This document shows, piece by piece, positions 27,551 to 36,655 of a stretch of 64,000 bases of DNA. The notes beneath the pieces are model-generated. The model was not told the origin of the DNA, searched no databases, and was given only the letters and a program-made list of their open reading frames with translations. How positions within the stretch are numbered: the stretch's first letter is position 1; each line of letters begins with the position of its first letter. This stretch comes from Desulfonatronum thiodismutans (GTDB lineage: Bacteria; Desulfobacterota; Desulfovibrionia; Desulfovibrionales; Desulfonatronaceae), in contig NZ_JPIK01000005.1 of the NCBI RefSeq assembly GCF_000717475.1, positions 95,688 through 159,687 of the forward strand, given 5' to 3'. The position numbers and the translations under genes were made by a program.

Positions 27551-27614
27551 GGTTCAGGGGGTCAACGATTGAAAGATGTACGGTACGGTGCTCCTGTCGC
27601 TGACCCCCTGAGCC
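27551..27614. repeat. Long inverted repeat between uraA and torD-like gene
   Basis: Arms 27551-27567 and 27598-27614 pair at 15 of 17 positions, with an 11-bp perfect core TCAGGGGGTCA / TGACCCCCTGA and a 30-base loop. No T-run follows on either strand. It lies after the uraA stop (minus strand) and just upstream of the next gene. Confidence 0.6.
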
Positions 27615-27632
27615 GCTGTGATCACCCCCAAC

Positions 27633-28892
27633 CTAAATCTTTCGATCAGGCAGAATCAGGTTCAAGACAATGCCCGCGATGGCCGCCAGGCCGATGCCCT
27701 TGAGCACGAACTCGCCGGTCTGAAAGGCCATGCCGCCCATGCCGAAGACCACGATCACGGAGATGATGATCAGGTTGCGGGGTTCCATCAGGTCTTCCTT
27801 GGCCCGGACCAGGGTGTTCAGTCCAACCACCATGATTGCCCCGAAAAGCAGGACCAGGATGCCGCCCATGACCGGGACCGGGATGGTTTGCAGCAACGCG
27901 CCGAGCTTGCCCACGAAGGCCAGAACGATGGCGGCGATGGCCGCCCAGGTCATGATCGCCGGGTTGAAGGCCTTGGTCAGGGCCACGCCGCCGGTGACTT
28001 CGGAATAGGTGGTGTTGGGCGGTCCGCCCAGGCAGGCGGCCACGGAGGTGGCCAGGCCGTCGCCGAACATGGTCCGGTGAATGCCCGGGTCCTTGACGTA
28101 GTTTTTGCCGGTCAGGCTGCTCACGGCCAGGATGTCCCCGAAGTGTTCGATGGCCGGGGCGATGGCGATGGGCACGATGAACAGTACGGCCTGCCAGTTC
28201 CATTCAGGAAGAACGAAATTGGGCAGGGCCAGCCAGGGGGCCTCCCGGACCGGCGTGAAATCGACCAGGCCGTACAGGAGACAGAGCACATATCCCACAA
28301 TGATGCCGAACATGATCGGCACCAGGCGAAAGACGCCCTTGCCCAGCAGGGTGACCACGATGGTGGTGGCCAGGGAGGCCAGGGCAATGAACAATGCCAA
28401 GCCTTCGCTGATCAATTGGATGGAACCGTCCCCGGTCTTGCCCAAGGCCATGTTCACGGCCACCGGGGCCAGGATCAGCCCGATGACCATGATCACCGGT
28501 GCATAGACGATGGGCGGCAGGACGCGCATCAGGATGCCCGGCCCCTGCCATTTGATGAACAGTCCCAGGACAACGTACACGAGGCCGGCCGCGGCCAAGC
28601 CGGACATGGTAGCCGGAATGCCCCAGGTCTGGACGCCGAACATGATGGCCGGGATGAAGGCGAAGGAGGAAGCCAGAAACACAGGAACCTTGCCCTTGGT
28701 GATGATCTGAAACAGCAATGTCCCGACGCCGGCCGTGAACAAGGCCACATTGGGGTCCAGTCCGGTGAGCAGCGGAACCAGGACCAGGGCGCCGAAGGCG
28801 ATGAACAGCATCTGGAGGCCCAGAAGGCTGTCTTTGAGTCGAAAATTGTATTCAGGCGTGGAAATCGTCGATGTCGTTTGTTCCGTCGTCAT
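27633..28892 (-). CDS. uraA: Uracil permease (NCS2 family)
   Basis: A 419-residue polytopic inner-membrane protein of the nucleobase-cation symporter 2 family that imports uracil with protons. It has about 14 hydrophobic segments. The signature for uracil transporters is in the LAVSSLTGKNYVKDPGIHRTMFGDGLATSVAACLGGPPNTTYSEVTG region, of which GGPPNTTYSE is diagnostic. The frame is open further upstream into upp. I chose the ATG at 28892 because GAGGGAG precedes it and it falls 16 bases after the upp stop. With upp it forms a uracil-salvage operon. Confidence 0.95.
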   Translation of the reverse strand: MTTEQTTSTISTPEYNFRLKDSLLGLQMLFIAFGALVLVPLLTGLDPNVALFTAGVGTLLFQIITKGKVPVFLASSFAFIPAIMFGVQTWGIPATMSGLAAAGLVYVVLGLFIKWQGPGILMRVLPPIVYAPVIMVIGLILAPVAVNMALGKTGDGSIQLISEGLALFIALASLATTIVVTLLGKGVFRLVPIMFGIIVGYVLCLLYGLVDFTPVREAPWLALPNFVLPEWNWQAVLFIVPIAIAPAIEHFGDILAVSSLTGKNYVKDPGIHRTMFGDGLATSVAACLGGPPNTTYSEVTGGVALTKAFNPAIMTWAAIAAIVLAFVGKLGALLQTIPVPVMGGILVLLFGAIMVVGLNTLVRAKEDLMEPRNLIIISVIVVFGMGGMAFQTGEFVLKGIGLAAIAGIVLNLILPDRKI

Positions 28893-28908
28893 GATGGCTC
28901 CCTCAAGA

Positions 28909-29535
28909 TTATTTGGTGCCGAAGATCTTGTCTCCGGCGTCTCCCAGTCCGGGCAGGATGTAGCCTCGCTCGTCAAGGCGTTCGTCCACGGCCGCCAGAT
29001 AGATTTCCACGTCCGGATGGGCCGCTTCCACCCGGCGCAGACCTTCTGGCGCGGCCACCAGAAAGACGCCCTTGATCCGACGACAACCGGCTTCCTTGAG
29101 CAGATCGATGGTGGCCAGCAGCGTCCCGCCGGTGGCCAGCATCGGGTCCAGGATCAAGGCCATTCGTTGCTCGATGTTCCCCGCGGTTTTGACGTAGTAG
29201 CGCACCGGTTCCAGGGTTTCCTCGTTGCGGTAAATACCGATCACACTGACCTTGGCCCCAGGAATCATGTCCAGCACGCCGTCCAGCATGCCCAGGCCGG
29301 CCCGGAGAATGGGTACCACGGTGATTTTTTTGCCCTTGATCCGCTCCACTTGAACGGAGCCGCACCATCCCTTGACGGTCTTGGGTTCCGTAACGAGGTC
29401 CTTGGTTGCCTCGTAGGTCAACAGTCTGGCCAGTTCCGAGGCCAGTTCCCGAAAATTCTTGGTGCTGACGTCATGCTGACGCATGACGCCAAGTTTGTGC
29501 TGTACGAGCGGATGGCGAACCACATGGACGGACAC
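28909..29535 (-). CDS. upp: Uracil phosphoribosyltransferase
   Basis: Upp makes UMP from uracil and PRPP. The protein has 208 residues. The N terminus [16 protein letters not shown], the central [13 protein letters not shown], and the PRPP-binding loop [18 protein letters not shown] (about residue 130) are all present, as is the C-terminal [15 protein letters not shown] lies at 29541 inside the AGGAGG itself, so the GTG at 29535, with a 5-base spacing, is the better start. It is the first gene of upp-uraA. Confidence 0.96.
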   Translation of the reverse strand: MSVHVVRHPLVQHKLGVMRQHDVSTKNFRELASELARLLTYEATKDLVTEPKTVKGWCGSVQVERIKGKKITVVPILRAGLGMLDGVLDMIPGAKVSVIGIYRNEETLEPVRYYVKTAGNIEQRMALILDPMLATGGTLLATIDLLKEAGCRRIKGVFLVAAPEGLRRVEAAHPDVEIYLAAVDERLDERGYILPGLGDAGDKIFGTK

Positions 29536-29897
29536 GGGCACCTCCTAAGGAGTTGGTGGGATTCTGGACTGGATGGACGCGAAAATCTCCGACTCTTAAT
29601 CCGTATTGAAAACCCTGGTCAAGCTGAACGTTGCGGAGCTGCTGGCCAGTGTCGTCGATTTCTTGACGAATCGGCGGACTTGGCATACGCAATCACGTTG
29701 CGTTTCGGCTGATCGCGGACCAAATGCGCCCAAACTCGCAACGACTCGTCGCATTCCGTGGATGGCTCCATTCCGGCGTTGGATACCCGCTCTTAATGAG
29801 CAGAGCTTCTCTTGTCATGCCGTTAAACGTCATCAGCCCCTTCTTCCGCTGTTCCCGAATCACCCCATCATGGTCCACGACCATGAACAACTGAGGA
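29536..29897. other. 362-base divergent intergenic region, upp / lysS
   Basis: This gap must contain promoters for upp (minus) and lysS (plus). Short open frames occur on both strands (for example 29693-29965, minus) but match no family I recognise and overlap the lysS start. No riboswitch, T-box or clear promoter could be identified by eye. Confidence 0.5.
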
Positions 29898-31412
29898 ATG
29901 ATCTTGACTACCGAGCAGAACCAAAACATGAGCCAGCTCCAAAAGCAGCGACTGGAGAAATTCACCCAGCTTCAGGCGTCCGGAGTGGCCCTGTATCCAA
30001 ACGATTTTCGAAAGAACACCGAACTGGCGCGGATCAAGGCCGCGTACGGAGACCATGACGAGGCGGCCCTGGAGGCCTTGGAAAAGACCTTCGCCGTGGC
30101 CGGACGGGTAATGAGCCAGCGGTCCTTCGGCAAAGCCGCTTTTCTGCACCTTCAGGACGCCACGGACCAGATGCAGGTTTTTGTCCAGCGCGATGCCGTG
30201 GGTACGGAAAAATACGCGCTCTTCAAGAAATTCGACATCGGCGACATTGTCGGCGTACGGGGCCGTCTGTTCCGGACCAAGACCGGCGAGCTGACCATCA
30301 AGGCCGAAAGCGTGGATCTGGTCAGCAAGGCCTTGCGTCCTTTGCCCGAGAAGTATCACGGTTTGAAAGACGTGGAGGTCCGCTATCGCCAACGCTACGT
30401 GGATCTGATGGTCAACCCCCGGACCCGGGAAATTTTTCAACGCCGGACCCAGATCGTCCGCTTTCTGCGTTCCTACCTGGATAACGAGGGCTTCATGGAA
30501 GTGGAGACGCCGATGATGCAGCCCATCCCCGGCGGGGCCACGGCCCGACCCTTCACGACCCATCACAAGGCCCTGGACATGAAGCTCTATCTGCGCATCG
30601 CTCCTGAGCTGTACCTGAAACGGTTGCTGGTGGGCGGGTTTGAACGGGTCTATGAGATCAATCGTAATTTTCGCAACGAGGGCATTTCCACCCAGCACAA
30701 CCCGGAATTCACCATGCTGGAGTTCTACTGGGCCTATGCCGACTACCAGGACTTGATGGACCTGACCGAACGGATGTTCGCGGATCTGGCCCGGACCGTC
30801 ACGGGAAGCGAGGTGGTTCCGTATCAGGGCGAGATGATCAACCTGGGCGGCTCCTGGCAGCGGCTGACCTTTTTCCAGTCCCTGGAGACCCTTGGCGGGC
30901 TGCGGCCGGAGCAGTATATGGAGTACGACCAGGCCAGGAGCCTGGTGGTCAAGCTGGGAGAAAAGGCCCATGTGAATGAGAAGCTGGGCAAGCTCCAGGC
31001 CAAGCTGTTCGATCTATTGGTGGAGCCCAAGCTGATTCAGCCCCATTTCATCTATCACTATCCCACGGATATTTCTCCTCTCTCCCGGCGCAACGAGGAC
31101 GACCCCCAGGTCACGGACCGCTTCGAGCTGTTCATCGCCGGCAGGGAGATGGCCAATGCCTTTTCCGAATTGAACGACCCCATGGACCAGCGCGGCCGCT
31201 TTGAGGAGCAGGTCAAGGAGAAGGAGGCCGGAGACGAGGAAGCCCACTTTATGGACGACGACTATGTCCGGGCCCTGGAGTACGGCATGCCACCGGCAGC
31301 GGGCGAGGGCGTGGGCATCGACCGTTTGGTGATGCTGCTTACGGACAGCCCTTCAATCCGTGAAGTCATCCTGTTTCCGTTGCTGCGTCCGGAGGTCGGC
31401 CCGACCCCATGA
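29898..31412 (+). CDS. lysS: Lysyl-tRNA synthetase, class II
   Basis: LysS attaches lysine to its tRNA. The product has 504 residues with an N-terminal OB-fold anticodon-binding domain (VAGRVMSQRSFGKAAFLHLQD) and a class-II core: motif 1 around FLRSYLDNEGFMEVETPMM, motif 2 in RNEGISTQHNPEFTMLEFYW, motif 3 in GVGIDRLVMLLTDS. The ATG at 29898 is very close to GAGGA; a TTG at 29904 has better spacing, and an ATG at 29928 is also possible. The end overlaps lolC by four bases (ATGA), placing lysS first in the outer-membrane operon. Confidence 0.96.
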   Translation: MILTTEQNQNMSQLQKQRLEKFTQLQASGVALYPNDFRKNTELARIKAAYGDHDEAALEALEKTFAVAGRVMSQRSFGKAAFLHLQDATDQMQVFVQRDAVGTEKYALFKKFDIGDIVGVRGRLFRTKTGELTIKAESVDLVSKALRPLPEKYHGLKDVEVRYRQRYVDLMVNPRTREIFQRRTQIVRFLRSYLDNEGFMEVETPMMQPIPGGATARPFTTHHKALDMKLYLRIAPELYLKRLLVGGFERVYEINRNFRNEGISTQHNPEFTMLEFYWAYADYQDLMDLTERMFADLARTVTGSEVVPYQGEMINLGGSWQRLTFFQSLETLGGLRPEQYMEYDQARSLVVKLGEKAHVNEKLGKLQAKLFDLLVEPKLIQPHFIYHYPTDISPLSRRNEDDPQVTDRFELFIAGREMANAFSELNDPMDQRGRFEEQVKEKEAGDEEAHFMDDDYVRALEYGMPPAAGEGVGIDRLVMLLTDSPSIREVILFPLLRPEVGPTP

Positions 31413-32638
31413 GATTCGAGCGCTTCATCGCCCTGCGCTACCTTCTGACCCGAGGCAACCATGCCTTCATCTCCGTCATTTCCTGGGTTTCCGTGCTTGG
31501 CGTGGCCCTGGGCGTGGCCGCCCTGATCGTGGTTCTGGGGGTGATGAACGGTTTCAGCAACGAACTGCGCGACAAGATCCTCGGGGTGAACGCCCATATA
31601 GTGGTCACCAGTTTGGAAGGCGTGATTCGGGACTATGATCATCTGACCGAAAAGGCAGCCGCGGTTTCAGGGGTCGTTGGGGCCATGCCCTTCGTCTATT
31701 CGGAAGTGATGTTGAGCACGAGTATGGGCGTCAAGGGCGTTGTGCTTCGCGGGATTGACCCCGCTGCCGCTCATGGCGTGATCACCTTGTCCCGTGACCT
31801 GATCATGGGCGATGTCCAGGATTTGGTGGACGACCCCGCCGGACGGGGAATCTTCGTCGGATCTGAACTGGCGGGGAGACTCGGGGTGCGGGTTGGTTCC
31901 GAAGTGAATCTGCTTTCCCCCGCGGGGCAGCGCTCCGCGGCCGGCTTTGCCCCCAGCGTGGAAACCTTCGTGGTCCGGGGGGTGTTTCGGACCGGGATGT
32001 ACGAATATGACTCCTCCCTGGCCTACCTGACCATCCCCGCGGCCCAATCCGTATTGGGGTTTCGCGGCGATTTAGTCACCGGCCTGGAAGTCCGGTTGCG
32101 CGACGTGGACGCCGCGCCCCGGGTCGCCCAGGAGCTGGAACGAACCCTGGGCGGTTTTCCCTTGCAGGTCCGAACCTGGATGGAGATGAACCAGAACCTC
32201 TTTGCCGCGCTCAAGCTGGAAAAGGCGGCCATGTTCGTGATCCTGGTGATGATCGTCCTGGTCGGCTCCTTCAGCATCATCACCACGCTGGTGATGTTGG
32301 TCATGGAGAAGACCCGGGATATCGCCATCCTGGCCTCCATGGGCGCGGGGCCAAAGCGGATCGCCCGGATATTCATCTTCCTGGGCACGATCATCGGGGC
32401 CGTGGGCACGAGCCTGGGCTTCGCCATCGGTTTGCTGCTCTGTTTTCTGCTCCAGCGCTATCAGTTCATTCAACTGCCCATGGACGTCTATTATCTGGAT
32501 CACCTGCCGGTGCTGCTCCAATGGACGGACATGGCCATCATCGCCCTGGCGGCGATGGGAATGTGTTTTTTGGCCACGCTCTATCCGGCCCGCCAGGCGT
32601 CCCGGTTGCAACCCGCCGAGGCTCTGCGGTATGAGTGA
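31409..32638 (+). CDS. lolC: Lipoprotein-releasing ABC transporter permease LolC/E
   Basis: The inner-membrane permease extracts outer-membrane lipoproteins and hands them to LolA. The 409-residue protein has an N-terminal transmembrane helix (SVISWVSVLGVALGVAALIVV), a large periplasmic MacB-like domain (residues 45-265) and three C-terminal helices (VILVMIVLVGSFSIITTLVML; IIGAVGTSLGFAIGLLLCF; MAIIALAAMGMCFLATLYP). The opening FERFIALRYL is typical. Only one permease gene is present, so a homodimer or a second copy elsewhere is expected. It overlaps lysS upstream and lolD downstream by 4-8 bases. Confidence 0.95.
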   Translation: MRFERFIALRYLLTRGNHAFISVISWVSVLGVALGVAALIVVLGVMNGFSNELRDKILGVNAHIVVTSLEGVIRDYDHLTEKAAAVSGVVGAMPFVYSEVMLSTSMGVKGVVLRGIDPAAAHGVITLSRDLIMGDVQDLVDDPAGRGIFVGSELAGRLGVRVGSEVNLLSPAGQRSAAGFAPSVETFVVRGVFRTGMYEYDSSLAYLTIPAAQSVLGFRGDLVTGLEVRLRDVDAAPRVAQELERTLGGFPLQVRTWMEMNQNLFAALKLEKAAMFVILVMIVLVGSFSIITTLVMLVMEKTRDIAILASMGAGPKRIARIFIFLGTIIGAVGTSLGFAIGLLLCFLLQRYQFIQLPMDVYYLDHLPVLLQWTDMAIIALAAMGMCFLATLYPARQASRLQPAEALRYE

Positions 32639-33314
32639 CGCATTGTTGCTTGACGTGCGCGGACTGGGCAAGGAGGTACTCAGCGCGGCGGAGCGGTTGG
32701 CCATCCTCAAACGCGTGGACTTCACCCTGCGGACCGGGGAAACCGCGGCCGTGCTCGGTGCTTCGGGATCGGGGAAATCCACCTTGCTGCACATCCTGGG
32801 GACCCTTGACCAGGCCACCTCCGGGTCAGTTTATTTTGCCGGTCGGGACACGACCACGTTGACCCGGACTGAAAAGGATCGACTGCGTAACGAGAGCATC
32901 GGCTTCGTATTTCAGTTTCATCATCTGTTGCCGGAATTCTCCACCTTGGAGAATGTGGCCATGCCCGGGCTGATCGCTGGACGATCCCATGCATGGTCCC
33001 GACGCGAGGCCGAGACCATGCTGGACATGGTCGGCCTAGCGGACCGAGGTCAACACCGGGTGACCACCCTTTCCGGCGGCGAGCGTCAACGGGTGGCTAT
33101 TGCCCGGGCGTTGCTGCTCAAGCCCAGGCTGGTCCTGGCGGACGAACCCACCGGGAACCTGGACGAAGAAGCCGGAGAAAGCGTGAAGCGCGTGCTTTTG
33201 GAACTGAATCAAACCCTGGGAACGAGCTTGGTCGTCGTGACCCATAATCACGATCTGGCTCAAGCCATGCGACATCGATACGAGTTGCGTGGCGGTGAGC
33301 TGTTTTCCTTGTAA
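32631..33314 (+). CDS. lolD: Lipoprotein-releasing ABC transporter ATPase LolD
   Basis: The 227-residue ATPase powers LolC. Walker A is GASGSGKSTLLHILG (about residues 43-57), the Q-loop is in IGFVFQFHHLLPEFS, the ABC signature is LSGGERQRVAIARAL, and Walker B is LVLADEPTGNLDE. The switch histidine is in VVTHNHDLA. The start lies inside the lolC end (8-base overlap), showing translational coupling. The next gene, bamA, starts 25 bases beyond its stop. Confidence 0.96.
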   Translation: MSDALLLDVRGLGKEVLSAAERLAILKRVDFTLRTGETAAVLGASGSGKSTLLHILGTLDQATSGSVYFAGRDTTTLTRTEKDRLRNESIGFVFQFHHLLPEFSTLENVAMPGLIAGRSHAWSRREAETMLDMVGLADRGQHRVTTLSGGERQRVAIARALLLKPRLVLADEPTGNLDEEAGESVKRVLLELNQTLGTSLVVVTHNHDLAQAMRHRYELRGGELFSL

Positions 33315-33339
33315 CCTTGGCGCCCCTGCGAGGCATATT

Positions 33340-36057
33340 ATGATCCCCAAATTTCGTCTGTTTTCGCTCAAGTCGACTCGTCTGGGACCGATAGGCGGCG
33401 TTCTCCTCGCCATGGTCTTGTTTTCCGTGTTTTGGTTTGTCACGCCATATCAGGCCGCGGCCCAGACCGGTTCCGCCACAAAACTGATCGTCCTGCCCTT
33501 TGAAATCAACGCTGCTCCCGACCTCGACCATCTCCATGAAGGACTTCCGGAGCTGTTGCGGGACCAGCTGCGGGCCAACGGTTTCGAGGTTCACCCCGGA
33601 GACCAGACCTCGCTACTGTTGCGCGACCAGGAATTGACCGAGTTGGACTTGTCCGCGGCTCGGGACATGGCGCTGCTTTCCGCGTCCGCGCACGCCATCT
33701 ACGGGAGTTTCAGCCAGATAGGCGAAAACATCAGCCTGGACGTGCGGTTGGTGGAGGCCTTTGGTCTGAAACCGGCCAAGTCGTTTTTCGTGGTCCGGGA
33801 CGGGTTGATCAATCTGCTGCCCGCGGTGGAAGAGTTGGCCGAGTTGGTCACCCGCGAGTTGCGCCAAGTGGAGACCATCGCCGAGATTCTGGTGGAAGGG
33901 AACCAAACCCTGGGATCAGACGTGGTCCTGCTGCGTATTCGCAGCCAGAAGGGGGACATTTATGATCCTCAGGTGGTCAACGAGGATATCCGACGTCTTT
34001 TTGAACTGGGCTTTTTCGACGACATCACCATCCAGGTAGAGGACGGGCCCAGCGGCAAGATCCTGACCTTCGAAGTCACCGAGCGTCCTCGAATCCAGGC
34101 CATCAGCGTGGTCGGAGCCAAGGAAATCAAGGAAGGAGACATTCTCAAGGCCATCACCACCCGCTCGGGAAGCATCATCAACCCCAGGATATTGTCCGAC
34201 GACCTGGGCAAGATCAGGGAATTGTACCGGCAAAAGGGGTACTATCTGGCCCAGGTGGACTACAACCTGGAACAGACCGATCCTCGTCAGGCCAGGCTGA
34301 ACATCACCGTTGATGAAGGCAACCGGCTGTTTATCCGCGATATCGTCATCGAGGGGGCCGAGTCCCTGAGCCAGCGGGAGTTGCGTAAGGAATTGGTGCT
34401 TGGCGAGCGGGGGCTTTTTTCCTGGCTGACCGGTACGGGAATCTTGCGGGAGGAATTGTTGGAACGTGACGCTGCGGCTTTGGAAGCCTACTATGCCAAT
34501 CGCGGTTTTCTGGACGCCCGGGTCGGCCAGCCGGAAGTGGAGTACCTGGAGGAGGGCATCCGGATCACCTTTAAAGTTGAAGAAGGCTCCAGGTACAAAG
34601 TCGGAACCATCGGCTTTCGCGGCGACCTGCTGGATCCTGAAGAAGAACTTTTGAAGTTGATTTCCCTGGACGACCTCCAGGCGCGAGGCACGTATTTCGA
34701 CCGATCCGTCCTGCGCCAAGATCTGCAGAGCTTGGCTGACCACTATACCGAGTACGGATACGCCTTTGCCCAGAGCGACGCCCAGTTGGACATCCAGCGG
34801 GATGAACTGCTGGTCAACGTGGTCTACATCCTGGATAAGGGCTCTTTGGTCTACATCCGTCGCGTACTGATCGAGGGCAATACGAAAACACGGGACAACG
34901 TCATCCGTCGGGAGATGCGTCTCGGGGACGGGGATTTGTTCAGCGGCGCCAAATTGGCCCGCTCCAATGAACGGCTCGTGCGGCTGGATTTCTTCGAATT
35001 GGTGGACATTGAAACGCTGGCCACGCCTGATCCCAGCGAGTTGGATCTGAAGGTCACGGTCAAGGAAAAGCCCACTGGGATGCTCAGCGCCGGGCTTGGC
35101 TATTCCAGCCTGGACAAGGTTTTCGTTTCCGGCACGGTCCAAGAGCGCAATCTGTTCGGCAGGGCCTACAACCTGTCCTTTAGAGGCACCTTCAGCGGTC
35201 GCAGCACGATCTACGACCTCAGTCTGACCAATCCGGCCTGGCGGGATTCGCTTTTGGGGGTGGGGGCGGACCTCTATTACTGGACCCGGGATTACAAGGA
35301 TTACGACCGGAAGGCCGTGGGCGGTCGGTTTCGGCTGTCCTACCCGCTCGGAGAGTACACCAGGCTGTTCTGGAACTACCGACTGGAGCGGTACACCATT
35401 TCCGACGTCAAGGAGAACGCGGCCCAGCGCATTCGGGACGCCGAAGGCACCAAATGGGCCAGTTCCACGTATGCCGCCGTCAGCAGAGACACTACGGACA
35501 GGATCTTCAATCCTTCCCGGGGCACTGTGAACACGCTTTCGGTCCAGTATGCCGGCGGCGCGTTGCAGGGCGACGACCACTTCATTAAATCCTCTTACGA
35601 TTCACACTTCTACTATCCGCTTTTCTGGGGCACGGTCTTCCACTGGCGAGGTCAGATCGGCTTGCTGTTCGACAACGACGGCAAAGAGGCCCCGGTTTTT
35701 GAACGGTTCTATCTTGGCGGAATCGACAGTGTCCGCGGCTATCCGGGGATGGAGATCTCGCCTCGGGACCCGGAAACCAACGACCGAATCGGCGGTACGA
35801 AGCAGTTTTTCACCAATTTCGAGTACATGTTTCCTTTGAACCAGGAGATGGGCTTGGTCGGCCTGCTCTTTTTCGACGCGGGTAACGTCTGGGACCATGG
35901 CGAGAGCTTCGGGTCCGATCTGTATAAGAGCATCGGTGCCGGCATTCGCTGGTACTCGCCTCTGGGACCATTGCGTCTGGAATACGGTTATGGACTTGAT
36001 CGCCTTGAAGGCGATCGCCAAAGTGGAATAGAGTTTACTATTGGCCAAATATTCTAG
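33340..36057 (+). CDS. bamA: Outer membrane protein assembly factor BamA with extra N-terminal domain
   Basis: BamA inserts beta-barrel proteins into the outer membrane. This protein has 905 residues, about 100 more than E. coli BamA. After a signal anchor (VLLAMVLFSVFWFVTPYQAAAQ) comes an added domain of roughly 130 residues (KLIVLPFEINAAPDLDHL through ELVTRELRQ) that looks like the TolB N-terminal/FlgO fold. Five POTRA repeats then follow (first at ILVEGNQTLGSDVVLLRI; fifth ending before TVKEKPTGMLSAGLGYSS) and a 16-strand barrel with a VRGYPGMEISP motif in loop 6. The last residue is F (TIGQIF), as for a beta-signal. GAGG precedes the ATG at 33340. Confidence 0.95.
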   Translation: MIPKFRLFSLKSTRLGPIGGVLLAMVLFSVFWFVTPYQAAAQTGSATKLIVLPFEINAAPDLDHLHEGLPELLRDQLRANGFEVHPGDQTSLLLRDQELTELDLSAARDMALLSASAHAIYGSFSQIGENISLDVRLVEAFGLKPAKSFFVVRDGLINLLPAVEELAELVTRELRQVETIAEILVEGNQTLGSDVVLLRIRSQKGDIYDPQVVNEDIRRLFELGFFDDITIQVEDGPSGKILTFEVTERPRIQAISVVGAKEIKEGDILKAITTRSGSIINPRILSDDLGKIRELYRQKGYYLAQVDYNLEQTDPRQARLNITVDEGNRLFIRDIVIEGAESLSQRELRKELVLGERGLFSWLTGTGILREELLERDAAALEAYYANRGFLDARVGQPEVEYLEEGIRITFKVEEGSRYKVGTIGFRGDLLDPEEELLKLISLDDLQARGTYFDRSVLRQDLQSLADHYTEYGYAFAQSDAQLDIQRDELLVNVVYILDKGSLVYIRRVLIEGNTKTRDNVIRREMRLGDGDLFSGAKLARSNERLVRLDFFELVDIETLATPDPSELDLKVTVKEKPTGMLSAGLGYSSLDKVFVSGTVQERNLFGRAYNLSFRGTFSGRSTIYDLSLTNPAWRDSLLGVGADLYYWTRDYKDYDRKAVGGRFRLSYPLGEYTRLFWNYRLERYTISDVKENAAQRIRDAEGTKWASSTYAAVSRDTTDRIFNPSRGTVNTLSVQYAGGALQGDDHFIKSSYDSHFYYPLFWGTVFHWRGQIGLLFDNDGKEAPVFERFYLGGIDSVRGYPGMEISPRDPETNDRIGGTKQFFTNFEYMFPLNQEMGLVGLLFFDAGNVWDHGESFGSDLYKSIGAGIRWYSPLGPLRLEYGYGLDRLEGDRQSGIEFTIGQIF

Positions 36058-36119
36058 GATCATCACGAAAGGCTGTTTTTCGTCACTTAACCAATCAGAC
36101 AACAATTCAAGGAGTCAGT

Positions 36120-36650
36120 ATGCGTTTGTGTTTTCGTGCGTTGCTCGTCGCGGCGCTGTTTTTGGCGGTCGGAACGGCCACTCCGGCCTGGGCCCAGGTC
36201 AAGGTCGGCATCCTGGACATGCAGGCGATTATCGCGGAGTCGGTTCCCGGCCAGGAAGCCATGAACGAGTTGCGCACCCGGTTTGAATCCATGCGCACCG
36301 AATTGGACGCGCAGAACGAGGCTATCGGCAAGCTGCGTGACGAGTTGCAGCGCCAAAGCATGGTCCTCAGCCAGGAAGCCCAGCAGGACAAGGAACTGGA
36401 GTACCGCCGGAAGGTGCGTGACTTTCAAGACCAGTTTCAGTCCTTTCAGATGAAGATGAAGGGCGAGGAGGATCGTCTGAGTGAGCCAATTCTGGAGCTG
36501 CTGATCAATGTCATCAACACGTACGGCAGACAGAACAACTTTACCATGATCATCGACGGCAACGCCTCCGGTTTGGTGTATGCCGACGAAGCCGTGATCA
36601 TTACCGACGCAGTGAAAGAAGAGTTGAACAAGGCTTGGCGGGCCAGGTAG
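36120..36650 (+). CDS. OmpH/Skp-family periplasmic chaperone
   Basis: The 176-residue product has a cleavable signal peptide (RALLVAALFLAVGTATPAWAQ, cleaved after AWA) and a mature region that starts VKVGILDMQAIIAESVPGQ, the usual OmpH/Skp opening strand. A long helical coiled-coil arm follows (residues 50-115, rich in E, Q, L and R) and then a closing domain with IINTYGRQNNFTMIIDG. Skp holds unfolded outer-membrane proteins on the way to BamA. Position between bamA and lpxD is the classical one. AAGGAG precedes the ATG. Confidence 0.93.
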   Translation: MRLCFRALLVAALFLAVGTATPAWAQVKVGILDMQAIIAESVPGQEAMNELRTRFESMRTELDAQNEAIGKLRDELQRQSMVLSQEAQQDKELEYRRKVRDFQDQFQSFQMKMKGEEDRLSEPILELLINVINTYGRQNNFTMIIDGNASGLVYADEAVIITDAVKEELNKAWRAR

Positions 36651-36655
36651 CCGCC

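Noticed and set aside
27618..29075. A 485-codon plus-strand frame opposite uraA and upp
   Set aside because: The protein is almost entirely G, H, D and Q, as expected opposite hydrophobic coding sequence; uraA and upp are certain.
29693..29965. A 90-codon minus-strand frame upstream of lysS
   Set aside because: It overlaps the lysS start and shows no domain; probably chance.
33916..35580. A 554-codon frame antisense to bamA
   Set aside because: No domain or start signal; bamA on the plus strand is well supported.
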